Of a stretch of 64,000 nucleotides of DNA, positions 36,442 through 46,406 are shown one piece after another. The notes below the pieces were generated by a model. It was not told where the DNA came from and made no database searches. It saw only the letters and a list, made by a program, of their open reading frames with translations. Position 1 is the stretch's first letter; the number at the start of each line of letters is the position of its first letter. The DNA comes from Thermoplasmata archaeon (GTDB taxonomy: Archaea > Thermoplasmatota > E2 > DHVEG-1), in NCBI GenBank assembly GCA_014894395.1, contig JADBLO010000065.1:1-64000 (forward strand), in the 5' to 3' direction. Both the position numbers and the translations under genes were made by a program.

Positions 36442-38016
36442 ATGAAAAAAACATACCTCCTGATAGGAATCCTCATCGTCTTTTTCATGATTTCTCCCTC
36501 AGCCACCGCCATCTTTGCATCCTCGCATGATCTCAAAGGAACACTCACGAAGGATACCAAAGTATTTTTTGTTGGAAAAACCGAAATCAGCGGGACCTTC
36601 ACTGGCTACCCGATGGAACGATTAATCAATTCATCCGTTGTTTCAGACATGAACGCATTTCCTCTTGTTGGGGCAAGCAGTATCTCCAATCTCGATACTG
36701 TCATCGTCGTAGAAAACATCGACATCACCAAAGCAACCTCACTTGAAGAACTCTACCTGCGGTATTACGATCATATCACGGAATACTCCAATGTTGACAT
36801 CACCACAGACAACGGGATGTTTCTCCTAGGGATTAACCAAGGACGCCTCAGCATTTCCACAGACCTAGCCTATGCGGTCACCACCTTCATCCCCTTTGAA
36901 ATCATCGCTGGTACCACAACAAGGTTTTTCCTCACGATAACGAACAATCCACTCACCATGCAATGCTCCGGAGACTTTGCGGTTCTCACCGAGCTGTCCA
37001 ATACGGGTACAATCAGAGTAAAAGATACACACGGGGCGACACTCTGGAGTGGAGCTTCACAAAATAATTACCTGGTGATTCAGAATGAAAAATTCTCAGT
37101 CACCCAACAACCACCTTTGTTTCTCTTTCCCCTTAACACTGCTGCCTCAATTGCACCATTGAAGCTGTCAATATCCCCGGCTGACCCAAAAGATATTGTG
37201 ATAAAACAACTCATAAAAAATGTCTCTATCGCAGTAAAAAACCTTGGGGAATACAATACCTCAGAATTCATGGACAACATCGATGGATTTGACACGATCA
37301 TCCAGGCTCCCTCCCTTGTTGCAAACGGAGCGATGGTGTTCATCCAAACCAACGATACCGTGACCATTGATCATACGACACAACGGTTTTCTTCTTTCGG
37401 GTTCGCTCGTTTCAATACTCTTGACGTCACCGTTACAGGATCTTCCTCTGGACCAACAATACAAGCGGATTGTAAACTCATTTTCCTTGGGAACCACTTC
37501 TACAACGCCCAAGCAAAACGCAACACTGACGGGATCGCATTCCCCTTCGAGCTGCTCATTATCTGGATTCTGGCGCTGTGCGTCTTTATCTACATACGGT
37601 TTTTCTTACGACCTCCTGTTCACAAAGAAAAAGATGAGATGATCAAACGATACGCTCTTATTCTCCATATCATTTTACTCATCATTGCATTTCTTTTACT
37701 TGATACTGAAGTCAATGACCTATTCGGTATCAGTGCTTTCACTGCACTGCTCTCCCAAGGATTCTCGATGATCACTGGAGCATTCCTGCTCTTAGAATTA
37801 GCCATCTGGATCCTCGGCTACCTCATCCTTGCTATCCCCATTCAACTACTTGCATACTCTGGACTTCGTCTTCTTTGCATCGGAAAAGGTGGTAACGGCA
37901 TTCGGAAAGCAATTGGGGACCTGTCCATCTGGGTTTTTTGCGGGCTCTATCTCCTTTTCTTTATGAACATCATTTTTTCCCTGATTCATTTTAATAATCT
38001 CTTTCCCATGGGATAA
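36442..38016 (+). CDS. Membrane protein of unknown function with large extracytoplasmic domain
   Basis: N-terminal signal anchor, beta-rich central part, several C-terminal TM helices. Confidence 0.7.
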   Translation: MKKTYLLIGILIVFFMISPSATAIFASSHDLKGTLTKDTKVFFVGKTEISGTFTGYPMERLINSSVVSDMNAFPLVGASSISNLDTVIVVENIDITKATSLEELYLRYYDHITEYSNVDITTDNGMFLLGINQGRLSISTDLAYAVTTFIPFEIIAGTTTRFFLTITNNPLTMQCSGDFAVLTELSNTGTIRVKDTHGATLWSGASQNNYLVIQNEKFSVTQQPPLFLFPLNTAASIAPLKLSISPADPKDIVIKQLIKNVSIAVKNLGEYNTSEFMDNIDGFDTIIQAPSLVANGAMVFIQTNDTVTIDHTTQRFSSFGFARFNTLDVTVTGSSSGPTIQADCKLIFLGNHFYNAQAKRNTDGIAFPFELLIIWILALCVFIYIRFFLRPPVHKEKDEMIKRYALILHIILLIIAFLLLDTEVNDLFGISAFTALLSQGFSMITGAFLLLELAIWILGYLILAIPIQLLAYSGLRLLCIGKGGNGIRKAIGDLSIWVFCGLYLLFFMNIIFSLIHFNNLFPMG

Positions 38017-38019
38017 CCT

Positions 38020-38763
38020 ATGCAACCTGAGCTTCAACCAATCATCGATGAACCAGCTCTCCTGCTCAAAGAAAAAAAACTCCTGGTTATCGCAGACCTT
38101 CATATCGGCATTGAAAGCGAATTACGGGAAAAAGGATTACAGGTGCCATCACAAACCAACGTGATGGAACAACGATTGATCTCGATTCTCACAACAAACA
38201 CTATCCAAGACATCATCTTGCTTGGGGACATTAAACACAATATCCCTTCATCAACCATCCAAGAACGTTCCGATGTGAATCGATTCCTGAACACGATTCA
38301 AACATATGGTGCCCTTCATGTCCTGCCTGGGAACCACGATGGAAACATCGATCGATTGCTTCCCCCAACAATTAAGTTACATCCCTCCGATGGCTTCGTG
38401 TTTGAGGGGATAGGGTTTACCCATGGTCACCGAAGGCCAAACAAAGAGGTCATGCAATGCGAACAGGTCATCATCGGTCACACACACCCCACCGTCATGC
38501 TTACCGACCGTCTTGGTTACCGGACGTTTGAACAATGTTGGCTACGGAGCACTCCACTCTCTGATACACTTATAGAAAAATACCCGACATCACCAACTTC
38601 ACAGATTCTCGTCATGCCAGCGTTTAATCCTTTATGTGGCGGCATCGCAGTCAACCGAGACCCCTTACTTGGTCCGTTTAGGTCACTTATGGACATTGAC
38701 AACGCAGAGGTATATCTCCTGGATGGATCCTCCCTTGGGAAGGTAAAGGACCTCAAAGAATAA
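38020..38763 (+). CDS. Archaeal metallophosphoesterase
   Basis: VIADLHIGIE, LLGDIKHN, LPGNHDGN, GFTHGHRRP. Confidence 0.9.
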   Translation: MQPELQPIIDEPALLLKEKKLLVIADLHIGIESELREKGLQVPSQTNVMEQRLISILTTNTIQDIILLGDIKHNIPSSTIQERSDVNRFLNTIQTYGALHVLPGNHDGNIDRLLPPTIKLHPSDGFVFEGIGFTHGHRRPNKEVMQCEQVIIGHTHPTVMLTDRLGYRTFEQCWLRSTPLSDTLIEKYPTSPTSQILVMPAFNPLCGGIAVNRDPLLGPFRSLMDIDNAEVYLLDGSSLGKVKDLKE

Positions 38764-38921
38764 AGTGAACATTTGATGACCCTCCCAAAAAAAACCTATC
38801 TTATCAGCCCTCTCCCTTTTTCCAATATTGATAAAATGTCATGAGCCTCCTCCCGATAAGTTAGAGAAATAATTGTTTAAATACCGTATTATTATTGGAA
38901 AAATACTAATAAAGGGGATGT

Positions 38922-38946
38922 TTGTTATAAAATTGTACAATGGGGA
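38922..38946 (+). promoter_or_regulatory. Conserved promoter-like motif TTGTTATAAAATTGTACAATGGGGA
   Basis: Matches 15196-15220 and 42043-42067. Confidence 0.7.
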
Positions 38947-38950
38947 ATAT

Positions 38951-41815
38951 ATGCAAAAGAAGTCTTTGTTAGAGAAGGGTTTTGCTTTAGGAATCATACT
39001 TCTTTTCATTGGGACAAGTATTATTCCATCTTTTGCTCAAAATAGTGAAGAGAAACCATCTTTACCGGCATCAAGAGGTAATTGGTTATACGTGGGTGGT
39101 TCAGGTCCTGGAAACTATACGAGGATTCAGGATGCTATCAATGATTCGAATACTGGAGATACCGTCTACGTGTACGATGACTCCTCCCCCTATTATGAAA
39201 ACGTAGTGGTACATAAATCCATTACTCTGATTGGTGAGGATAAAATAAGTACAGAAATCAATGGTTCCTATCTTGATGATTCTCTAGACACTGTTAACGT
39301 TACTGGGGATCATGTCGCTATCAGTGGCTTTAGCGTTACAAATAATTTCGGGTACTATTATCAGGGAGCTATAAAGATCATAGCGGATTATGTTACTCTC
39401 TCCAATTGTATCATCTGTAATAATGAGTGGATTGGTATCTACTTGGTTGGCGCATCCTACTGCCAGATAGTTGATTGTGAACTGTATGAAAATCTCGTTG
39501 CTATCGACCTTATTCGTTCAAGAAATAATGTAATTCAGAATTGTTTTTGTCTTAATAATTCCGATGCAATTACACTCTTTCAATCCTCAGACAACAATCA
39601 AATCGTTAATTGTACGTGCAATAGAAATCGTTTTGAGAGCATCCATATACAGCAGTCCTCAGACAATCAAATAACTGGTTGTGTATGTCAAAATGGATAC
39701 GATGGGATAAGCTTAGCATATGCCCCAAATACGAGAATGCGAAATAATACCATGATGAATAATTACGCTAACTTCGGTATCGGTTCATCGTCTGTATCAG
39801 ATTTTTATTGTGATATCGATACCTCAAACACCATCAATGGAAAACCGATTTATTACATAATTGAACAAAACAGTCTTCTCTTTGATGAAACGATGGAGAT
39901 AGGTTTCCTTGGATTAGTCAGCTGTCAAAACATTTCAGTGAAAAATTGTGATTTCACAAATAATTTTGAAGGTATGCTTGTCGCGGGTACCTCAAATTCT
40001 TTCATAGAAAACTGTAGTTTTGGTAATAACGATGGTCATGGGATGTATATCATTTCTTCTTTGGACAATACGGTGAAAAACTGTACGTTTCGAAACAGTT
40101 TTTGGGACGGCATCTTTCTGTATGATTCATCCGGTAATACTGTAGAGAATTGCTCATGTTACGGTTCTCTCGCAGGGGTAAACCTCTATTATTGCACGAA
40201 TAACACGATTCGGGGACAGATGGTTAAACAATGTACGGTTGGTATCTCGTTTGATTCATCTAGTAATAATTTGTTGAAAGACAACGAGATGGTTAATAGC
40301 GGGTTGAAAGTGACTGGGAGCAGTCCTGCTGAATACATCAATGATGTTGATACAAGCAATACGGTCAACGGAAAACCTGTGTACTATTGTATAAATGAAA
40401 CGAATAGGACAATTCCATTTGACGCTGGTGAAGTGATCCTTATTACTTGTAACCATTGCATGGTCTCAAATCTTAATCTGAGTGACGCAAGCGTAGGCAT
40501 AAAACTCGCATATTCAAGCACGAACACCATCGCAAACAACATCCTTTCTACCAACAGCGTTGTTGCAATAGATCTGGATGGTTCTGATAACGACGACAAC
40601 ATCATCAAAGATAACATCATACAAGAAAATAATTATGGAATTGATGTCGATTCATCATTCAATAACGTCATTCAAGGGAACATGTTATCTGATAATGGTT
40701 TGGGTATTTCCTTTGATTCTTCCAGGGGAAACACGATTGTGGGAAATACCGTCCAAGGCGGCTACTATGGTATCTATTTTGACCACTCTTCTCTCAATAC
40801 ACTGACTGACAATTCAATTCACAATACCAGTATTTTTGGGCTCTACCTCCTCTCCTCCAGCGAAAATGGTCTCAAAACAAACGAGATGATCAACTGCAGT
40901 CTGATGGTGTACGGTAATAGTCTTGCTGAGTATATCAATGATGTTGATACCAGCAATACGGTCAACGGAAAACCTGTGTATTACTACATCCATCAGACAG
41001 ACATCATAACACCACAAGACGCCGGCGAAGTAATACTGATAGATTCGAGTCGTTGCACAATCAAAAATCTCGATCTGAACAAGGGAACCATAGGGATAAC
41101 GCTTGCCTACTCATCTAACAACATGATTATGGGAAACACATTAAAAAGTCAAAGCATGATAGCAATTGATCTTGGTCATGTGGGGAACACCGATAATACG
41201 GTCCAAGGAAATGTGATCCAGGATAGTGGCTATGGAATCGATATTGAATTTTCCGAGGGCAACACCATTAAAAAAAATAAAATCGTTTCTAACGGCTATG
41301 GTATCCTTCTGTACAATGCGTTCAATACCACCATCCGAAGAAATACCATTTCTAAAAATAATTACGGCATCAGCGCGATAGAGGCGCCCGGGAGTAAAAT
41401 TCGCTGGAACAACATCTATTGGAATTACCTCTATGGGCTTCACACGGAGACATGTTCCGTCACTGCACGATGGAACTGGTGGGGTTCTGCAAAGGGTCCA
41501 AATGTACATGGGAACGGAAACGGGGACCGTCTCAGTGCCATAAAAAATGGGTACATCACCTATATTCCCTGGTTATGTCTTCCAGTTCTCTTTACAGGGA
41601 GAATACAATCTATTATACCCAACGGTAATCAAAAAAATTTTGTCGACAGTTCGTTTAAAACACAGGGGAAAACGTATGTTGAAATCCATCATATCGCATC
41701 TGATGAAATGGCTATTTATGGTATGAAAAACGTAAGAATTGATACAGAACGTGCTATACCACCGAAAGCAGCCATGGAACAGAATTTTCATACTCAATTT
41801 CTTTGTTTAAAATAA
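38951..41815 (+). CDS. Large secreted NosD-like parallel beta-helix protein (start MQKKSLLEKGFALG)
   Basis: Signal peptide, GNWLYVGGSGPGNYTRIQDAINDSNTGDTVYVYD, many beta-helix rungs; called start 38873 lies upstream of the promoter-like motif and is probably wrong. Confidence 0.88.
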   Translation: MQKKSLLEKGFALGIILLFIGTSIIPSFAQNSEEKPSLPASRGNWLYVGGSGPGNYTRIQDAINDSNTGDTVYVYDDSSPYYENVVVHKSITLIGEDKISTEINGSYLDDSLDTVNVTGDHVAISGFSVTNNFGYYYQGAIKIIADYVTLSNCIICNNEWIGIYLVGASYCQIVDCELYENLVAIDLIRSRNNVIQNCFCLNNSDAITLFQSSDNNQIVNCTCNRNRFESIHIQQSSDNQITGCVCQNGYDGISLAYAPNTRMRNNTMMNNYANFGIGSSSVSDFYCDIDTSNTINGKPIYYIIEQNSLLFDETMEIGFLGLVSCQNISVKNCDFTNNFEGMLVAGTSNSFIENCSFGNNDGHGMYIISSLDNTVKNCTFRNSFWDGIFLYDSSGNTVENCSCYGSLAGVNLYYCTNNTIRGQMVKQCTVGISFDSSSNNLLKDNEMVNSGLKVTGSSPAEYINDVDTSNTVNGKPVYYCINETNRTIPFDAGEVILITCNHCMVSNLNLSDASVGIKLAYSSTNTIANNILSTNSVVAIDLDGSDNDDNIIKDNIIQENNYGIDVDSSFNNVIQGNMLSDNGLGISFDSSRGNTIVGNTVQGGYYGIYFDHSSLNTLTDNSIHNTSIFGLYLLSSSENGLKTNEMINCSLMVYGNSLAEYINDVDTSNTVNGKPVYYYIHQTDIITPQDAGEVILIDSSRCTIKNLDLNKGTIGITLAYSSNNMIMGNTLKSQSMIAIDLGHVGNTDNTVQGNVIQDSGYGIDIEFSEGNTIKKNKIVSNGYGILLYNAFNTTIRRNTISKNNYGISAIEAPGSKIRWNNIYWNYLYGLHTETCSVTARWNWWGSAKGPNVHGNGNGDRLSAIKNGYITYIPWLCLPVLFTGRIQSIIPNGNQKNFVDSSFKTQGKTYVEIHHIASDEMAIYGMKNVRIDTERAIPPKAAMEQNFHTQFLCLK

Positions 41816-42042
41816 AATACATCCCCGATATATTTTTAGATGAGATTTTGAAACTGTGTAAATAGTGGTTTTTTTTGGGAAGTAATATTGTTGAACGTAA
41901 ATCAGTGTATTGTTTTTAAAAATTAAAATGTTATGAAATTAGGATTGGGGGAAGAAAAGAAAAAAAACAATTAGTAATCATAAGAATCATTTCCCTGCTT
42001 ATGAGTCAGAGTCTTAATTAATAATGTATTTATAGAAGAACA

Positions 42043-42067
42043 TTGTTATAAAATTGTACAATGGGGA
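42043..42067 (+). promoter_or_regulatory. Conserved promoter-like motif TTGTTATAAAATTGTACAATGGGGA
   Basis: Identical to 38922-38946. Confidence 0.7.
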
Positions 42068-42073
42068 AAAGGC

Positions 42074-44041
42074 ATGAATGGAAGTCTCGTTGAAAAACTA
42101 ATGATTTGTGGAATTATATTTGTAATCTCCGGAGTAAATTATGGAGCTGGCGTAGAGAATAATACGGGGTATAAAAGTAATTCTATTAGTACAAATGAAT
42201 CTACCTCTTCATCATCTTTTACTACTGACTGGTGGCCTATGTATCACCATGATCTCAATCTCACAGGATATTCTACATCGACGGCTCCCAAAACAAACAA
42301 AGTATTATGGGCTGCTGGGACATACAAAAATTTTTGGTATGACCCTCAGAGATCATCACCTGCGGTTGTTAACGATACCATCTACATAGGGGTTGTTGAT
42401 CCCTCAGTTCCAAAATCTACTCCAATTTCTCATGAAATCGGATTCCAGAAAAACCGTTTACCATTAAAAAGTCCTTTCAATTTTGATAGAATTCAAAATG
42501 AGAACCCCTCTACGGAACGCTGGTATGAGGCCTATTTAGTTTGCATGAATGCAACAACAGGCTTTGAAAAATGGAAAACAAGGCTTGATGATGAGTATTA
42601 TATCAGGGGTTCTCCTGCAGTTGCTGATGGTAGGGTCTATATTACTACTACTGAGTGGTTTACAAGTCCATATGGCCATTTATTTTGTTTAGATGCTTCC
42701 ACAGGTTCTATTCTTTGGAACTTTACTTTGAATGGATATGAGGCTTTTTCACCTGCTGTTGTAAATGGAAAAGTGTATGCATCCGGATGGATTCTTGGAG
42801 AAAATTCTTCCAAGATTTGCAAACTTTTCTGTTTAGATACAGAAACAGGTATCGAAGTATTTAATACGACTTTAGGTATTGGAGAGCCTGTTGACGCAGC
42901 AGTATTGTATAACGGTCGCATATATGTCTCTGTGTGGGATGACAACGCTTATGAGACTTTTCTATACTGTGTTAATGCATTAAACGGAACTCTTTATTGG
43001 AATAAGAATCTGCCTGGAAACTACTTGCTTTCTTCTCCTGTTATTTATAATGGAAAAATATTTGTTATCTCGAACACTTTTGATTTTCAAGAAAATGTTT
43101 CCTGTTATATTGAGTGTTTTGATGCGATAACAGGTGCTCCTCAATGGAATAGATATATCGAAGGTGGTGCCAATGCATGGTCAACCCCTGCTGTTGCCTA
43201 TAACAGAATTTATTTTACAGTATCACATGAACTTTATGACATAAGTTGGTTGTATTGTTTAGATGCAGCAACTGGTGATCTTATATGGAATAAGTTTCTG
43301 ACACAAGACGGAGTGTTATATTCATCTCCAGCAATTGCAGATGGAAAGATATACGTCAATTCCATGAGTTATTTCCAGTTTCATGGTTATTTGTACTGTT
43401 TAGATGCGACAACTGGCGATAATATTTGGCAATACTGGTTGGTTGACCCAATATATTCCTCACCTGCTATTGCGAGTGGAAGATTGTATCTTGCCTCTCG
43501 GGATTACTTCTATACCTTTGATGATTCAGCTCCATCAGATAATCCCCCAATTGTAACAATCACGGGACCACATTATGGGGTACCTGGAAAAGAATATAAT
43601 TATACCTTTTTAGCTGAGGATCCGGAAGAGCATGATTTGTTGGTGATTTTTGAATGGTCAAGAGAATGGCCAGAGGGTTACTATATGTGGGTAACGCCCT
43701 CAGGTATACCATACGTTTTAACCTTACCTTTTGAAGAGGAAGGAGAGTATTGGATTCGAGCAAGAGCCCAAGATATGGTGTATTATACCTGGAGTAATTG
43801 GACTGAACTTACGATTAATATCTCAGAGCCTAAGCAGATGTTTCTTCTTGGATTCATCAATCATGTTGAAAAAGAAAATGATTATACCTTAATGAACGCC
43901 TCGCTCGTATTTTATGCTCAGTTTTCTCCATTCAAAGTTGGTTTCCTTTCACCTGGTAATCAAATCATCATTTTGAATAATTCTACAGGGTATATGGGCT
44001 CACGTTTCATCATCGGGCGATTCCAAGCAACTATCGGGTAG
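42074..44041 (+). CDS. Secreted PQQ-like beta-propeller protein
   Basis: Repeated LYCLDATTGDNIWQYWLVDPIYSSPAIASGRLYLAS-type blades. Confidence 0.88.
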   Translation: MNGSLVEKLMICGIIFVISGVNYGAGVENNTGYKSNSISTNESTSSSSFTTDWWPMYHHDLNLTGYSTSTAPKTNKVLWAAGTYKNFWYDPQRSSPAVVNDTIYIGVVDPSVPKSTPISHEIGFQKNRLPLKSPFNFDRIQNENPSTERWYEAYLVCMNATTGFEKWKTRLDDEYYIRGSPAVADGRVYITTTEWFTSPYGHLFCLDASTGSILWNFTLNGYEAFSPAVVNGKVYASGWILGENSSKICKLFCLDTETGIEVFNTTLGIGEPVDAAVLYNGRIYVSVWDDNAYETFLYCVNALNGTLYWNKNLPGNYLLSSPVIYNGKIFVISNTFDFQENVSCYIECFDAITGAPQWNRYIEGGANAWSTPAVAYNRIYFTVSHELYDISWLYCLDAATGDLIWNKFLTQDGVLYSSPAIADGKIYVNSMSYFQFHGYLYCLDATTGDNIWQYWLVDPIYSSPAIASGRLYLASRDYFYTFDDSAPSDNPPIVTITGPHYGVPGKEYNYTFLAEDPEEHDLLVIFEWSREWPEGYYMWVTPSGIPYVLTLPFEEEGEYWIRARAQDMVYYTWSNWTELTINISEPKQMFLLGFINHVEKENDYTLMNASLVFYAQFSPFKVGFLSPGNQIIILNNSTGYMGSRFIIGRFQATIG

Positions 44042-44517
44042 CAGGATTTTTCTGCGGAACTATGTACACGTCAGGGTTCTAACTTCGTGTTAAGATTGTC
44101 AAGTGGAAATAGGCGTATAAATCCAGAAAGTTAGAGAATTACGAAGCGATGTAAAGAGACAGTATGAAATTATAGATTGCCCCCCAAAACTGAGATAACA
44201 ACGTATACGTAAAACCATTGTTTTACCACCAAAACAATCTTCTCGTATGCTTTTTTATCACCCGAGTATCAAACCATTAAACAACGTGGTATATCCCTAA
44301 AAACTGGGTGATTCAATAACACCTTTTAAATGGGAAGTGGTCGCTAACCCTGCAAAGAGGAACCACTATGAATAAACCAGTAACTATGAGGGAAAACAGG
44401 CAGGTGACAAACACCAATACGCTGGAACATGTCAAGTGTAGTTCGAATGCAAGCAAGTTAACCTTAAATACATCATGTAATATACGAAACCGACTTACAA
44501 CAACATCTTGATGGCCT

Positions 44518-44694
44518 ATGGAGTTAAATCTCTCTGAAAGAGTCGGAAGCCTACTGCAGGCATTATTTCTCCTCATTCTACCATGGGTAGTCCTGCTTAT
44601 CGGACTCGCGGTATCGCTTGACAATGTCTGGTATTACCTGCTGTGTATCACCTGGTTTGGATGTGGCCTTGTCTTTTTCGGGACCCTCAATTAG
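44518..44694 (+). CDS. Small membrane protein, 58 aa (absent from ORF track)
   Basis: MELNLSERVGSLLQALFLLILPWVVLLIGLAVSLDNVWYYLLCITWFGCGLVFFGTLN*: two predicted TM segments. Confidence 0.5.
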   Translation: MELNLSERVGSLLQALFLLILPWVVLLIGLAVSLDNVWYYLLCITWFGCGLVFFGTLN

Positions 44695-44775
44695 CATGGC
44701 AGCGTGTGACTCGTTTTTCTTTAAAACCAAAATCATTTAAATCACCTACCCTATTCTGTTTTCCTGTTGATCGGG

Positions 44776-46401
44776 ATGGTTAATTATATCATCGTAACAG
44801 GTGGAGTTATTTCTGGTTTAGGGAAAGGTATTACGACCGCGTCGATCGGAAAGATCCTCGAGAACCACGGATACAAAGTAACGGCAATCAAGATTGATCC
44901 CTACATCAACTATGATGCAGGCACCTTACGACCAACGGAACATGGGGAGGTCTGGGTAACAGAGGACGGCGGGGAAATCGACCAGGACCTCGGTCATTAC
45001 GAACGCTTTTTAGACATCAATATCCCTAAGCGCAACAATATCACCACCGGTCAAGTCTATAGCGCCGTCATAGAAAAAGAACGAAGCGGTAAATACCTCG
45101 GTAAAACCGTACAGCCAATCCCCCATGTCACTGATGAAATCAAACGACGGATTCGAGCACCAGCAGAGGAAACAAAATTTGATTTCGTTCTCGTCGAGAT
45201 TGGCGGCACTGTTGGTGATTATGAAAACGTATTGTTCTTAGAAGCGGTTCGTCAGATGAAATACGAGGGAGAAAAAATCATCTACGTCCATGTCACCTAT
45301 GTGCCGGTCCTGAAATCACTTGGTGAAGCAAAAACCAAACCAACACAGCACTCCGTCAAACTGCTCCGCGAAATTGGTATTCAACCTGATTTCATTATCA
45401 CTCGTTCGGAAAAACCTCTCGATGATGTTCGGAAGGAAAAAATCGCATTGTTCTGTAACGTTTCTGGTGAGGACGTTATTTCAGATTCCAATATCGACAA
45501 TGTCTACGGCGTTCCCCTTTTGTTTGAAGAGCAGACACTTTGTAAGAAGATTCTTAAGAAACTTGGACTTCGGAAAGAAGAAATTGATATGAACATCTGG
45601 AAAACGTATATCGGAAAGATCCGGAAGTTAGATAAAAAAATCAAGATAGGGATTGTTGGGAAATACTTTGATATTGGCGCATTTAAGCTTTCCGACTCGT
45701 ATATTTCTGTGATCGAGGCGGTAAAGCATGCCGCATGGAATAACAACGTCCGCCCAGAGATCGAATGGATTGACTCAAAAATCTTTGAGAAGCAGCCACG
45801 GAAGATTGTGAACCTCAAGAAAGTCGACGGCATTATCGTCCCTGGTGGGTTTGGATTATCCGGTGTTGAAGGGAAAATCGCAACGATAAAATATGCTCGT
45901 GAAAATAAGATCCCGTACCTTGGATTGTGTCTGGGGATGCAACTCGCGGTCGTCGAATACGCAAGAAACGTCTGTGGAATGAAAGGTGCAAACACCACAG
46001 AGGTTGAAAAAAACCCCCCGTACCCGGTGATTGATTTCATCCCTGATCAGGTTAAAATTGTCACTGAATCACGCTATGGGGCGACCATGCGGCTTGGTGC
46101 GTACCCAGCAATTCTCACCGAAGGTTCTTTGATCCGAAAGCTGTACGATGATCAAAACAAGGTCTATGAACGTCATCGGCATCGGTACGAAGTCAACCCG
46201 CAATACATTGAAACCCTGGAGAAGAACGGCCTGGTATTCTCTGGACGATCACCAGATGGTATCCTCATGGAGTTCATGGAACTGCCTGGTCATCCGTATT
46301 TTATCGGTACCCAGGCACACCCGGAGTTTAAATCACGGCCGATGAAACCCGCCCCCCTCTTTGATGGACTCATTAAAGCAGCAAAGAAAAAAAAGGAATA
46401 A
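44776..46401 (+). CDS. pyrG: CTP synthase
   Basis: IIVTGGVISGLGKGITTASIGKIL, GTVGDYENVLFLEAVRQM, GLCLGMQLAVVEYARNV. Confidence 0.97.
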   Translation: MVNYIIVTGGVISGLGKGITTASIGKILENHGYKVTAIKIDPYINYDAGTLRPTEHGEVWVTEDGGEIDQDLGHYERFLDINIPKRNNITTGQVYSAVIEKERSGKYLGKTVQPIPHVTDEIKRRIRAPAEETKFDFVLVEIGGTVGDYENVLFLEAVRQMKYEGEKIIYVHVTYVPVLKSLGEAKTKPTQHSVKLLREIGIQPDFIITRSEKPLDDVRKEKIALFCNVSGEDVISDSNIDNVYGVPLLFEEQTLCKKILKKLGLRKEEIDMNIWKTYIGKIRKLDKKIKIGIVGKYFDIGAFKLSDSYISVIEAVKHAAWNNNVRPEIEWIDSKIFEKQPRKIVNLKKVDGIIVPGGFGLSGVEGKIATIKYARENKIPYLGLCLGMQLAVVEYARNVCGMKGANTTEVEKNPPYPVIDFIPDQVKIVTESRYGATMRLGAYPAILTEGSLIRKLYDDQNKVYERHRHRYEVNPQYIETLEKNGLVFSGRSPDGILMEFMELPGHPYFIGTQAHPEFKSRPMKPAPLFDGLIKAAKKKKE

Positions 46402-46406
46402 ATTGA

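Noticed and set aside
15213-42093. Conserved 10-codon uORFs as a definite attenuator system
   Set aside because: Equal length in three genes is suggestive, but the offset/frame relative to the main ATG differs and the TATA spacing predicts transcription starting downstream of ATGGGG; kept only as an alternative within the motif finding.
31226-44380. Similar starts TTTAAATG...GTGG...ACCCT...ATGAA[C/T]AAACC near 31226 and 44325
   Set aside because: Short, gapped similarity; the downstream ORFs do not resemble each other beyond MNKP.
44041-44517. Possible tRNA or structured ncRNA in the gap before pyrG
   Set aside because: No T-arm GTTCGANTC, acceptor pairing or other RNA family signature could be found by eye.
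45504-46040. 178-aa minus-strand ORF in pyrG
   Set aside because: Antisense to the conserved glutaminase domain region of CTP synthase.
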